Positions 6,188 through 13,248 of a stretch of DNA of 64,000 bases are shown piece by piece. Each line of letters begins with the position of its first letter. Within the stretch, counting starts at the first letter, position 1. This DNA is from an uncultured Clostridia bacterium. GTDB lineage: Bacteria > Bacillota > Clostridia > Christensenellales > Borkfalkiaceae. Location: contig CALVWX010000007.1 of assembly GCA_944368215.1 (NCBI GenBank), forward strand, positions 1-64,000. The letters run 5' to 3'. The notes under the pieces were generated by a model. That model saw only the letters and a list, made by a program, of their open reading frames with translations. It made no database searches and had not been told where the DNA came from. The position numbers and the translations under genes were made by a program.

Positions 6188-7873
6188 ATGAAATATGTGA
6201 TAGTCGGCGGCAACACGGGCGGCGCGGGCGCCGCGGCTAGGCTGAGAAGGCTGGACGAAAACGCTCAAATAATAATGTTTGAAAAGGGAGAGTTTGTATC
6301 CTATTCGAACTGCAGCCTGCCCTATCGGCTGAGCGAAACGGTCGCCGATACGGATGACCTTGTGCTAAATACCCCGCAGTCGTTACATGACGTATATAAC
6401 ATACAAACGCGCGTATTGAGCGAAGTGGTGGCGATAGACCGCGCTGCTAAGCGCGTCAGGGTAAAAAATCTGCAGGACGGTTCCGAGTATGACGAAAACT
6501 ACGATAAACTTGTCCTCGCGCCGGGTGCAAACGCCGTCGTGCCGCCCATAAAGGGAATAGACGGGGCAAAAATCTTCACCGTCAAAACTGTAGACGACGT
6601 GAAGCGGCTGTATGCCTTTATAAGGGGCGGAAGGGTAAAAAATATCTCCGTCATCGGCGGCGGTTTTATCGGCGTTGAGGTGGCCGTAAATTTAAAGGGT
6701 GCGGGTTATAATGTGTCGCTCGTCGAGGCCACGCCGCAGATTTTAAGAACTTATGATTACGACATGGTTCAGATTCTGCAAAAGGAAATGCTCGATAACG
6801 GCGTAAATCTCATAGTCGGCGATTCCGTCTCTTCGTTCGACAAAAACGACCTCATTTTGTCTTCCGGCCGAAGGGTGCCCGGCGACGCCGTGGTAATGGC
6901 CATAGGCGTCAGGGCGGATACCGCTCTGGCCGCCGCTGCGGGGCTGGAGCTCAACGCGCGCGGAGCGATAAAGGTAGACGCAAACTATTGCACGAGCGAC
7001 CCCGATATTTACGCCGTGGGCGACGCGGTTGAAGTTTTCAACGCCGTAACGCGCAAGCCCTTCATGCTCCAGCTTGCGGGTCCCGCGCAGAAACAGGCGC
7101 GGCAGGCGGCCGACCATATCTGCGGCCTCCCCGTGCGCAACACGGGTTTTGTAGGTTCAAGCTGCATAAAAGTATTCTCATATAACGCCGCAAGCACGGG
7201 TCTGACTGCGGCGCAGTGTGAACAGGAGGGAATAAATTACGGCACCGCATATGTGCTCCCCAGGGACAGGGTGGGCATAATGCCGGGCAGCTGCCCCATG
7301 CACTATAAAGTTATCTTCGAAAAGCCTACGGGCAGAGTGCTCGGCGCTCAGGCAATTTCAAAGGGCGACGCCCCCAAGCGAATAGACGTGGCCGCCACGC
7401 TCATAAAGTTCGGCGGCACGGCGGACGACCTGCGCGACCTTGAACTGTGCTACGCTCCCCCGTTTAATTCCCCCAAGGATGCTGGCAACTACGCGGGGTT
7501 AGTCGCGGGCAACCTTCTGCAGGGCGTATATAAGCAGGTGCGCGTAGACGAGGTGAGGGGGCTCGTCGAATCGGGCGGATATTTTATCGACGTGCGCCCG
7601 CAGGCCATGTATAAAAAGGGACACATAAAGGGTGCGGTCAATATTCCCGTGTCTCAGCTTCGCGAAAGGATTGGCGAAATACCCAAAGACCGCCCCGTAT
7701 ATATCCATTGCCGGATAGGTCAGACCAGCTATAACGCGGTTATGGCGCTGCAGGGCCGCGGCTTTACCAACGTCTACAACGTTTCGGGCGGCTTCATCGG
7801 GATATGTTATTTTGAATATTTCAACGACGTCTCCCTCAAAAGGGAGCCGATAGTTACGAATTATTTGTTCTGA
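6188..7873 (+). CDS. FAD-dependent CoA-disulfide reductase-like oxidoreductase with rhodanese domain
   Basis: A 561-residue flavoprotein. Residues 1-30 hold the FAD-binding GGNTGGAGAAARLRRL motif, the redox cysteine lies in SYSNCSLPYRLSE (about residue 44), an NAD(P)H-binding GGGFIGVEVA occurs near residue 157 and the second FAD motif DPDIYAVGDAVE near 275. A dimerisation domain follows, then a C-terminal rhodanese domain (about 460-550) with the active cysteine in YIHCRIGQTSYN. This single-Cys active site and fusion are typical of CoADR-RHD enzymes, which reduce CoA disulfide, CoA persulfide or polysulfide in redox and sulfur metabolism. The start has AGGAGGGAGG seven bases upstream. The exact substrate is not deducible. 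Confidence 0.9.
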   Translation: MKYVIVGGNTGGAGAAARLRRLDENAQIIMFEKGEFVSYSNCSLPYRLSETVADTDDLVLNTPQSLHDVYNIQTRVLSEVVAIDRAAKRVRVKNLQDGSEYDENYDKLVLAPGANAVVPPIKGIDGAKIFTVKTVDDVKRLYAFIRGGRVKNISVIGGGFIGVEVAVNLKGAGYNVSLVEATPQILRTYDYDMVQILQKEMLDNGVNLIVGDSVSSFDKNDLILSSGRRVPGDAVVMAIGVRADTALAAAAGLELNARGAIKVDANYCTSDPDIYAVGDAVEVFNAVTRKPFMLQLAGPAQKQARQAADHICGLPVRNTGFVGSSCIKVFSYNAASTGLTAAQCEQEGINYGTAYVLPRDRVGIMPGSCPMHYKVIFEKPTGRVLGAQAISKGDAPKRIDVAATLIKFGGTADDLRDLELCYAPPFNSPKDAGNYAGLVAGNLLQGVYKQVRVDEVRGLVESGGYFIDVRPQAMYKKGHIKGAVNIPVSQLRERIGEIPKDRPVYIHCRIGQTSYNAVMALQGRGFTNVYNVSGGFIGICYFEYFNDVSLKREPIVTNYLF

Positions 7874-7949
7874 AAGAAGGAGTAAAAATTGCGTTAATCG
7901 GGCAATATATGCGGGGTAATTCCGCAACTACGCAGTCGCAATCGACGGG

Positions 7950-7980
7950 CGGGCAGGCGAAAATCGCCTGCCCGCATTTT
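7950..7980 (+). terminator. Terminator after CoA-disulfide reductase gene
   Basis: Perfect 11-bp stem CGGGCAGGCGA / TCGCCTGCCCG with AAA loop, followed by CATTTTA. Confidence 0.8.
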
Positions 7981-8003
7981 ACTGCGCGGTGAAATTTTAC
8001 CCG

Positions 8004-8032
8004 TTGCCAAAAAGCGGCGGCTGTGCTATAAT
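8004..8032 (+). promoter_or_regulatory. Promoter of the XRE-M23 gene
   Basis: TTGCCA (8004-8009), 17-base spacer, TATAAT (8027-8032). Start near 8039 rules out the in-frame ATGs before 8064. Confidence 0.85.
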
Positions 8033-8063
8033 GATGACAGAATATGTCGGCGTGGGGGAAATT

Positions 8064-9245
8064 ATGGCAAGTCCGGGAGAATTTTTAAAGCATGCAAGAA
8101 AAAGCAAAGGGCTTACGCAGGAGCAGGTGGCCGAAGAACTCAACGTCGTCGCTCCCGTTTTGAGCAAGTGGGAAAACGACAAGGGTACGCCTTCCCTCGG
8201 TTTGCTGTGCAGATTGTGCAATATACTTTCAATAAGCCTCGAAGACTGCGTCGCCTGCGGTGACAGCGGGTACACAAAATTACCTCCGGAATATTTCGAC
8301 GCGCAGTCTCTCGGCCGCAATATCAGACATTTGCGCAACAAAAACGGCTGGTCTCAGGCCGAAGTCGGCAAAATGCTTTTTGTGTCGTCGCAGACTGTAA
8401 GCAAATGGGAATGCGGCGCAGTATCGTCGCTCAATGTGCTTTGCGGGCTTTCGCGCGCTTTCGGCGTATCGCCCACGGAACTTATTTCAGGTTGCGGCGG
8501 TGCGGAATTTTCGGCGGACGAGGCGCAGGTTCCCGCACCGGACGCGGGCGCACGTTTAGCGGCATTGGCTACACCGCAACAGAGCCGGCCTTCTGCAGTG
8601 GCGGTGGTCAGACCGAAGAGGGCGCGCGCCGTTGCAATTATTATAATTGCGGCAATTTTAATGGCACTCATAATTTTTTCGGTCGGAACAGGTTTCGGCG
8701 GATACACTGGCGGCGTTTCGTCCAATGCGTCGGACAGCGCGCAGGGCGGACAGTCGGAGCAGGAGAGCGGTGCGGGTTTTAATGATATAATTGCCGATGA
8801 CGGCGGCGTGCCGCCCGCGAGCGACAGCCCGTCCCAAGCGGTGCTCCGCAATCCTATAGAGAGTGACCAGATAACAGCAGGATATGAGTTCTGGTACAAC
8901 CGGACACTGGATAAATATCATTTCCACGCGGGCATAGATTTTTCAGCCGCAGCCGGCAGCCCGGTATGCGCCGTCGCCGACGGAACTGTATCCGAAATTA
9001 TTTCAGACGATCCTCTGCGCAAATACGTCAAAATAAATCACGGCGGCATATCCGCGCTTTACGCCTATATCGATTGCGCTTCGGATATTTACGTCGGCAA
9101 AAGCGTGCTGGCGGGAGAGGTCATCGGCGCGGTGTCGGAGCCTTACGGCGAAGAGTTTAAAGAAGGTCCGCACCTTCACTTTGAAATTCATGTAAACGAT
9201 GAACCCGTCGATCCCGACAATTACCTCGGTTTACAGCAAACTTAA
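8064..9245 (+). CDS. Membrane-anchored double-XRE regulator with extracellular M23 peptidase domain
   Basis: A 393-residue protein. Residues 5-61 and 83-141 are two XRE-type helix-turn-helix domains (each with the xxVSKWE/LSKWE recognition end). A basic stretch RPKRARA precedes one transmembrane helix (about 189-207), then an Asp/Ser/Gly-rich linker, then an M23/LytM fold (about 265-390) with the zinc ligands His288 and Asp292 in HAGID and His370/His372 in GPHLHFEI all present. Topology should be DNA-binding inside, peptidase outside. Start 8064 is chosen from GGGGGA five bases upstream and the promoter at 8004. A paralogue with a different outer domain lies at 15943, and both are followed by a mini-HTH gene. 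M23 domains cut or bind peptidoglycan peptides; coupling this to DNA binding suggests a wall-sensing regulator, which is inference. Confidence 0.85.
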   Translation: MASPGEFLKHARKSKGLTQEQVAEELNVVAPVLSKWENDKGTPSLGLLCRLCNILSISLEDCVACGDSGYTKLPPEYFDAQSLGRNIRHLRNKNGWSQAEVGKMLFVSSQTVSKWECGAVSSLNVLCGLSRAFGVSPTELISGCGGAEFSADEAQVPAPDAGARLAALATPQQSRPSAVAVVRPKRARAVAIIIIAAILMALIIFSVGTGFGGYTGGVSSNASDSAQGGQSEQESGAGFNDIIADDGGVPPASDSPSQAVLRNPIESDQITAGYEFWYNRTLDKYHFHAGIDFSAAAGSPVCAVADGTVSEIISDDPLRKYVKINHGGISALYAYIDCASDIYVGKSVLAGEVIGAVSEPYGEEFKEGPHLHFEIHVNDEPVDPDNYLGLQQT

Positions 9246-9264
9246 CGATTGCGCTCATAATTTA

Positions 9265-9301
9265 ACGCGCCTGCAACTGTTCATGCGGGCGCGTTTTTTA
9301 T
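9265..9301 (+). terminator. Terminator after XRE-M23 gene
   Basis: Stem ACGCGCCTGCA / TGCGGGCGCGT (one G-T pair), 8-base loop, then TTTTTTATTTTTT. The mini-HTH gene therefore has its own transcript or depends on readthrough. Confidence 0.85.
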
Positions 9302-9343
9302 TTTTTAAGCTATAATTTAATTACGAATTCGAAATTATTTTTC

Positions 9344-9357
9344 AAACGGCGCCGTTT
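9344..9357. promoter_or_regulatory. Palindrome AAACGGCGCCGTTT before mini-HTH gene
   Basis: A perfect 14-base palindrome ending 14 bases before the ATG at 9372. The core ACGGCGCCGT recurs at 18208-18217, in the same position relative to the paralogous gene at 18243. Such a conserved site is a good operator candidate for one of the two HTH proteins of the module. Confidence 0.6.
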
Positions 9358-9371
9358 CCTGAGGGAAACAA

Positions 9372-9590
9372 ATGAAAATCCAGCTTGTATTAGCTCTCTA
9401 CGATTGCCTCATCTGCGGTGAAAAAGTTATTCGCAAAACTTTCTGTGCGCAGAACAACATATCCGAGCGCACTTTTTACCGCTATATGAGCGAAATAGGG
9501 CATTTTCTGATGCATAACAAGGACGGAATGTTTTTAAGCGTGAAGGATCCGCTCGGAGAATATTTTATCGAACGCAACCCCGGAAACTGA
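9372..9590 (+). CDS. Mini helix-turn-helix protein (72 residues)
   Basis: A small protein made almost only of a winged-helix/HTH unit like the N-terminal domain of WYL/DeoR-type regulators; the recognition helix is ISERTFYRYMSEIG. It aligns over its whole length with the 68-residue product at 18243 (shared LxxxYDxLIxG, CAQ, SERTFYRYM, EI, FL, EYFI). It has no effector domain. It follows the membrane XRE-M23 gene, just as its paralogue follows the XRE-LRR gene. The ribosome site is GAGGG, eight bases upstream. The role is unknown; an auxiliary DNA-binding partner of the XRE protein is one possibility. Confidence 0.75.
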   Translation: MKIQLVLALYDCLICGEKVIRKTFCAQNNISERTFYRYMSEIGHFLMHNKDGMFLSVKDPLGEYFIERNPGN

Positions 9591-9660
9591 TTAAATGTTT
9601 TTTGCCGTCCCATTTTTTTCTGTATTGTTGCGGCGCAGGCTTTATTTTTGGCGGAGTTTT

Positions 9661-9669
9661 TGTTATAAT
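9661..9669 (+). promoter_or_regulatory. Extended -10 promoter of ybaK
   Basis: TGTTATAAT, a TGnTATAAT extended -10 without a good -35. Start near 9676 supports the ybaK ATG at 9696. Confidence 0.6.
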
Positions 9670-9695
9670 TATAAATGCGAGGAGATTTTTATATC

Positions 9696-10160
9696 ATGAC
9701 AAAGACAAACGCTATGAGAATGCTTGAACGCGACGGCGTTCAGTACAAAGTGCATACATATGACGGCGGGGCGCTTTCGGGCGTGGAAGTGGCGTCGGTT
9801 CTGGGCGAGGATGATGTCCGCGTTTTCAAAACGCTGGTAACTTCCGCCGCGCCGGGCAAATGCTTTGTGTTCGTAATTCCCGTCGCCGCCGAACTCGACC
9901 TCAAAAAGGCGGCCGCGGCAGCCGGGCAGAAATCTTTGGAAATGCTTCCGCAAAAACAGCTTTTGCCTGCTACGGGCTATGTTCACGGAGGTTGTTCGCC
10001 CGTCGGCATGAAAAAGTCCTTCCCCACGTTCTTCGACAGTTCCGCCCAAGGCAAAACAATCTTCGTCAGCGGCGGCAAGGTGGGCATGCAGATAGAAGTT
10101 GCCTGCGCCGACCTTATAAAAGTGACGGGCGGCGCGTTCGCAGAGCTTACGAGGGGCTGA
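9696..10160 (+). CDS. ybaK: Cys-tRNA(Pro) deacylase YbaK
   Basis: A 154-residue member of the YbaK/ProX editing family, which hydrolyses Cys-tRNA(Pro) made in error by prolyl-tRNA synthetase. Seen are the early TNAMRMLERDGVQYKVH, a conserved lysine in VFKTLVT, the FVIPVAAELDLKKAA block and the GYVHGGCSPVGMKK loop that forms the substrate pocket. The start at 9696 has GAGGAG ten bases upstream and agrees with the promoter; an ATG at 9675 sits at the transcription start. The next gene begins one base after its stop, so the two are co-transcribed. Confidence 0.93.
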   Translation: MTKTNAMRMLERDGVQYKVHTYDGGALSGVEVASVLGEDDVRVFKTLVTSAAPGKCFVFVIPVAAELDLKKAAAAAGQKSLEMLPQKQLLPATGYVHGGCSPVGMKKSFPTFFDSSAQGKTIFVSGGKVGMQIEVACADLIKVTGGAFAELTRG

Positions 10161-10161
10161 A

Positions 10162-10713
10162 ATGAATAAATTTATCGTAATCGATACCGAAACTACGTGG
10201 AGCGACAAGGTTATGTCGATGGGAGCGGTGGTGGCCGAAGCCGATACGTGGCAACCCGTAGAACGCAGGTATTACATAATCGACCCCGAATACCGCGCGG
10301 GCGGAATGTACTCGGGCGCGCTGCTGCACAAAAAGGCGCAAAAACCCGTCGTGTGTTCGCGCGCGGAGGCCATGGAAGACCTTAAAAAATGCTGTTCGTG
10401 CCATAATATAAGCGAAGTATTTGCCTACAACGCCCTGTTCGATAAGGGGCACTTGCCCGAACTTTCTTCTATGAACTGGCACGATATCATGAGGCTGGCG
10501 GCGTACGCGCAGTATAATCCGGCCATTCCCCGCGGCGCGCTGCTGTGCTCCACGGGCAGGCTGAAATCGGGCTACGGAGTGCAGTCCATGCTGCGCATTT
10601 TAACGGGCAATTATAATTATTTCGAAACTCACAACGCCCTTTTGGACGCCCTCGACGAGCTTAAAATTATGCTTCTTTTAAACCACCCCATAGAAAAGTA
10701 CGCAAGACTTTAA
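10162..10713 (+). CDS. DnaQ-like (DEDDh) 3'-5' exonuclease
   Basis: A 183-residue protein with the three exonuclease motifs of the DEDDh family: ExoI DTET (residues 8-11), ExoII in AYNALFDKG (about 92-100) and ExoIII THNALLDALDE (about 155-165, giving His and Asp). Such stand-alone domains remove nucleotides from DNA or RNA 3' ends; the natural substrate is not clear. It follows ybaK by one base, with the GAGGGG of the ybaK end as ribosome site. Confidence 0.85.
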   Translation: MNKFIVIDTETTWSDKVMSMGAVVAEADTWQPVERRYYIIDPEYRAGGMYSGALLHKKAQKPVVCSRAEAMEDLKKCCSCHNISEVFAYNALFDKGHLPELSSMNWHDIMRLAAYAQYNPAIPRGALLCSTGRLKSGYGVQSMLRILTGNYNYFETHNALLDALDELKIMLLLNHPIEKYARL

Positions 10714-10751
10714 CTTGTGGCACGAATGGTAAGGAGTTGTTTTGAAATCAA

Positions 10752-10783
10752 CGCGCGGCGCGGAAAAATTTCCGCGCCGCGCG
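10752..10783. terminator. Terminator hairpin after the exonuclease gene
   Basis: A 15-bp perfect GC-rich stem (10752-10766 with 10769-10783) with a two-base loop; only ATGATTT follows, so termination may be partial. Confidence 0.6.
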
Positions 10784-10858
10784 ATGATTTATATTCAAAC
10801 TTCCAAGCATGAGCGTCCCCGTTTTTTACGCGAAATTTGCAAAGTATTATTTATCATA

Positions 10859-10887
10859 TTGACACGGTGTCAGTAATGTGTTATAAT
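10859..10887 (+). promoter_or_regulatory. TetR gene promoter with overlapping operator
   Basis: TTGACA (10859-10864), 17-base spacer, TATAAT (10882-10887). The palindrome TGACAC-G-GTGTCA (10860-10872) covers the -35, the classical place for a TetR-family operator; autorepression of the downstream regulator and reductase is likely. Confidence 0.8.
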
Positions 10888-10916
10888 GCGTTTGAAATAA
10901 AAAAAAGAGGTGCGGT

Positions 10917-11546
10917 ATGCCGAGAGGTTCTGAAGAGCTTACAAAGTCGAGGAAGGAGGAGATTGTCAACGCCTGCGCAAAGCTGTACGAAACCATGAGT
11001 TTCAAGGACATAACGCTTAAGGAAATAGGCAAGGCCACGTCATTCACGCGCACGTCGATATACAACTACTTTCATACCAAGGAGGAAATTTTCCTCGCCC
11101 TGTTGCAGCGCGAATATGACTTGTGGAACGCAGATTTGGACGAGCTTTACCAAAGCCGCGAGGCCATGACCGTTGATCTGTTTGCCGATGCGCTGGCAAA
11201 ATCGCTTGAAAAGCGCGAGCGGCTTTTAAAACTTATGTCCATGAACCATTACGACATGGAAGAAAACAGCCGCATGGAAAATTTAACTCAGTTCAAGCGT
11301 TCGTACGGGCAATCGCTGACGGCCGTGACGCGGTGCGTGGAAAAATTTTTCCCCGAAATGACCGTCGGGGAGGTTCAGACTTTTATTTACACCTTTTTCC
11401 CCTTTATGTTCGGCATATATCCCTATACTTATGTTTCGCAAAAACAGCAGACGGCTATGGAAAATGCCGGCGCAAACTATGTGTTTATGTCGCTTTACGA
11501 AATTACTTTTTCGTGCGTGAAAAATCTGTTGCGGACCCGCGGTTAA
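10917..11546 (+). CDS. TetR/AcrR family transcriptional regulator
   Basis: A 209-residue regulator. Residues 12-60 are a TetR HTH (RKEEIVNACAKLYETM ... TSIYNYFHTKEEIFLALL), followed by an all-helical ligand domain that is not assignable to a known effector. A 13-base palindrome overlaps its own promoter. The aldo/keto reductase gene starts 51 bases downstream with no terminator between, so the reductase is probably the regulated target. Confidence 0.9.
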   Translation: MPRGSEELTKSRKEEIVNACAKLYETMSFKDITLKEIGKATSFTRTSIYNYFHTKEEIFLALLQREYDLWNADLDELYQSREAMTVDLFADALAKSLEKRERLLKLMSMNHYDMEENSRMENLTQFKRSYGQSLTAVTRCVEKFFPEMTVGEVQTFIYTFFPFMFGIYPYTYVSQKQQTAMENAGANYVFMSLYEITFSCVKNLLRTRG

Positions 11547-11596
11547 AATTTGTTGCGCCGCAGGTGCAAAATTTAAAAATAAGGAGAGTACAATTT

Positions 11597-12559
11597 ATGC
11601 AATACGCAAAACTCGGATACAGCGGAATAGAAGTGTCAAAACTCTGCCTCGGCTGTATGAGCTTCGGCGACCCCGCCAGCAAAATGCATGCGTGGACTTT
11701 AAACCCCGAAGAGAGCGAAAAAATAATAAAACACGCAATAGAGCTCGGCATCAATTTCTTCGATACGGCCAACGGTTATTCCGCGGGCACCAGCGAGGAA
11801 TATCTCGGCCGCGCGATAAAAAACAACGTTGCGCGTGACAAGGTCGTGCTCGCGTCCAAGGTTTACTTTAACGAAGGCCATCTCTCCAAGGCGGCAATCG
11901 ACCGCGAAATAGAGGGCACTTTGAAGAGGCTGGGAACAGACTACCTCGATTTATACATCATTCACCGCTTCGACTACGGCACTCCAATAGAGGAGACGAT
12001 GGAGGCCCTGCACGGCTTGGTCAGGGCGGGCAAGGTCCGCGCCCTCGGCGCCTCGGCTATGTACGGCTATCAGTTCTACAACATGCAGCTGTGCGCGCGC
12101 GACAACGGTTTCACGCCCTTCGTCTCCATGCAGAACCACTACAATCCGCTGTACAGGGAGGACGAAAGGGAGCTCATTCCTATCTGCCGCCAGATGAACG
12201 TGGCGCTCACGCCCTACAGCCCGCTCGCTTCGGGCAGGTGCGCCCGTCCAGGCTGGGAGGCGGACACCATGCGCAGCAAAACGGATGCGACGGCGCGCGG
12301 CAAGTACGATTCCACCGAGGAACAGGACAAGGCCATCGCTTCAAGAATTTACGAACTGGCGCAAAAATACGGTACGAGCATGACGGCCATAACCTTTGCA
12401 TGGCACTTCAAAAAGGGCGTTGCCTCGCCCATAGTCGGCGCTACAAAAGTCAGGTATCTGGACGATGCCGTGGCCGCCTTCGACGTCAGCCTCACGGACG
12501 AGGACGCGGCGTATATAGACGAGCTTTACGTTCCCCACAAAATAGTCGGCGCGCTGTAA
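11597..12559 (+). CDS. Aldo/keto reductase
   Basis: A 320-residue NADPH-dependent oxidoreductase with the (beta/alpha)8 fold. The catalytic tetrad is visible: Asp and Tyr in FFDTANGYSAG, Lys in VLASKVY and His in YIIHRFDYG. The GAT KVRYLDDAV block near residue 280 is the cofactor-binding region. The closest style is the YajO/Tas subgroup, which reduces small aldehydes or ketones. AAGGAG lies 10 bases before the ATG. It is likely co-transcribed with the TetR gene. Confidence 0.9.
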   Translation: MQYAKLGYSGIEVSKLCLGCMSFGDPASKMHAWTLNPEESEKIIKHAIELGINFFDTANGYSAGTSEEYLGRAIKNNVARDKVVLASKVYFNEGHLSKAAIDREIEGTLKRLGTDYLDLYIIHRFDYGTPIEETMEALHGLVRAGKVRALGASAMYGYQFYNMQLCARDNGFTPFVSMQNHYNPLYREDERELIPICRQMNVALTPYSPLASGRCARPGWEADTMRSKTDATARGKYDSTEEQDKAIASRIYELAQKYGTSMTAITFAWHFKKGVASPIVGATKVRYLDDAVAAFDVSLTDEDAAYIDELYVPHKIVGAL

Positions 12560-12589
12560 TTTCATCGTAAAAAACACAAGGAAAAAATT

Positions 12590-13165
12590 ATGGATATATC
12601 TCAGTTTAAACAATTAACGGCGCAGAACGCGTCGGTTGCGGGCGGATCGGAAATGCACGCATTTATGCACGAGGCTGCTCTGGAAGCCCGGCGCATAACG
12701 ACCGAAATAAACAGCTGTTTTCACACTCCTGAAGAGCTGCGAGCTCTTTTTTCGCGCCTGACCGGGCAGAAGGTTGACGATACTTTTTCGCTGTTTCCGC
12801 CCATATATTCAGACTTCGGCAAAAATATCACCGTCGGAAAAAACGTATTTATAAATTCAGGCTGCTGTTTTCAGGATCAGGGCGGCATAATAATAGGCGA
12901 CGGCGTGCAGATAGGCCATCAGGTAGTGTTCGCAACGATAAATCACGGCATTTCCCCCGAAAAACGCGGCGACCATCATTTCAAGCCCGTCAGGGTGGGC
13001 AACCGCGTATGGATAGGCGCTCACGCCACAATACTCCCGGGCGTAACCATAGGCGACGGAGCAATAGTCGCCGCTGGCGCGGTGGTAACCAAAGACGTCC
13101 CCGCAAACACCATTGTCGGCGGCGTTCCCGCAAAAGTAATCAAGGCCATAGACGCTGATAAATAA
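12590..13165 (+). CDS. Sugar O-acetyltransferase (maltose/galactoside type)
   Basis: A 191-residue hexapeptide-repeat acetyltransferase that uses acetyl-CoA. The N-terminal helical part (about 1-60) is the Mac domain, followed by left-handed beta-helix repeats ([55 protein letters not shown] in part) and the catalytic His in ATINHGI. The substrate is probably a mono- or disaccharide. It begins 30 bases after the reductase, so it may belong to the same transcript. Confidence 0.9.
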   Translation: MDISQFKQLTAQNASVAGGSEMHAFMHEAALEARRITTEINSCFHTPEELRALFSRLTGQKVDDTFSLFPPIYSDFGKNITVGKNVFINSGCCFQDQGGIIIGDGVQIGHQVVFATINHGISPEKRGDHHFKPVRVGNRVWIGAHATILPGVTIGDGAIVAAGAVVTKDVPANTIVGGVPAKVIKAIDADK

Positions 13166-13191
13166 TACGTGCATATCACCGAACAAATAAA

Positions 13192-13226
13192 GCCCGCGGA
13201 GCATTAAAAAATGCTCCGCGGGCCTT
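13192..13226. terminator. Bidirectional terminator between acetyltransferase and permease genes
   Basis: A 14-bp stem GCCCGCGGAGCATT / AATGCTCCGCGGGC with AAA loop followed by CTTTT. It lies between convergent genes. Confidence 0.85.
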
Positions 13227-13248
13227 TTCGTCGCAACATATTGCGCAG

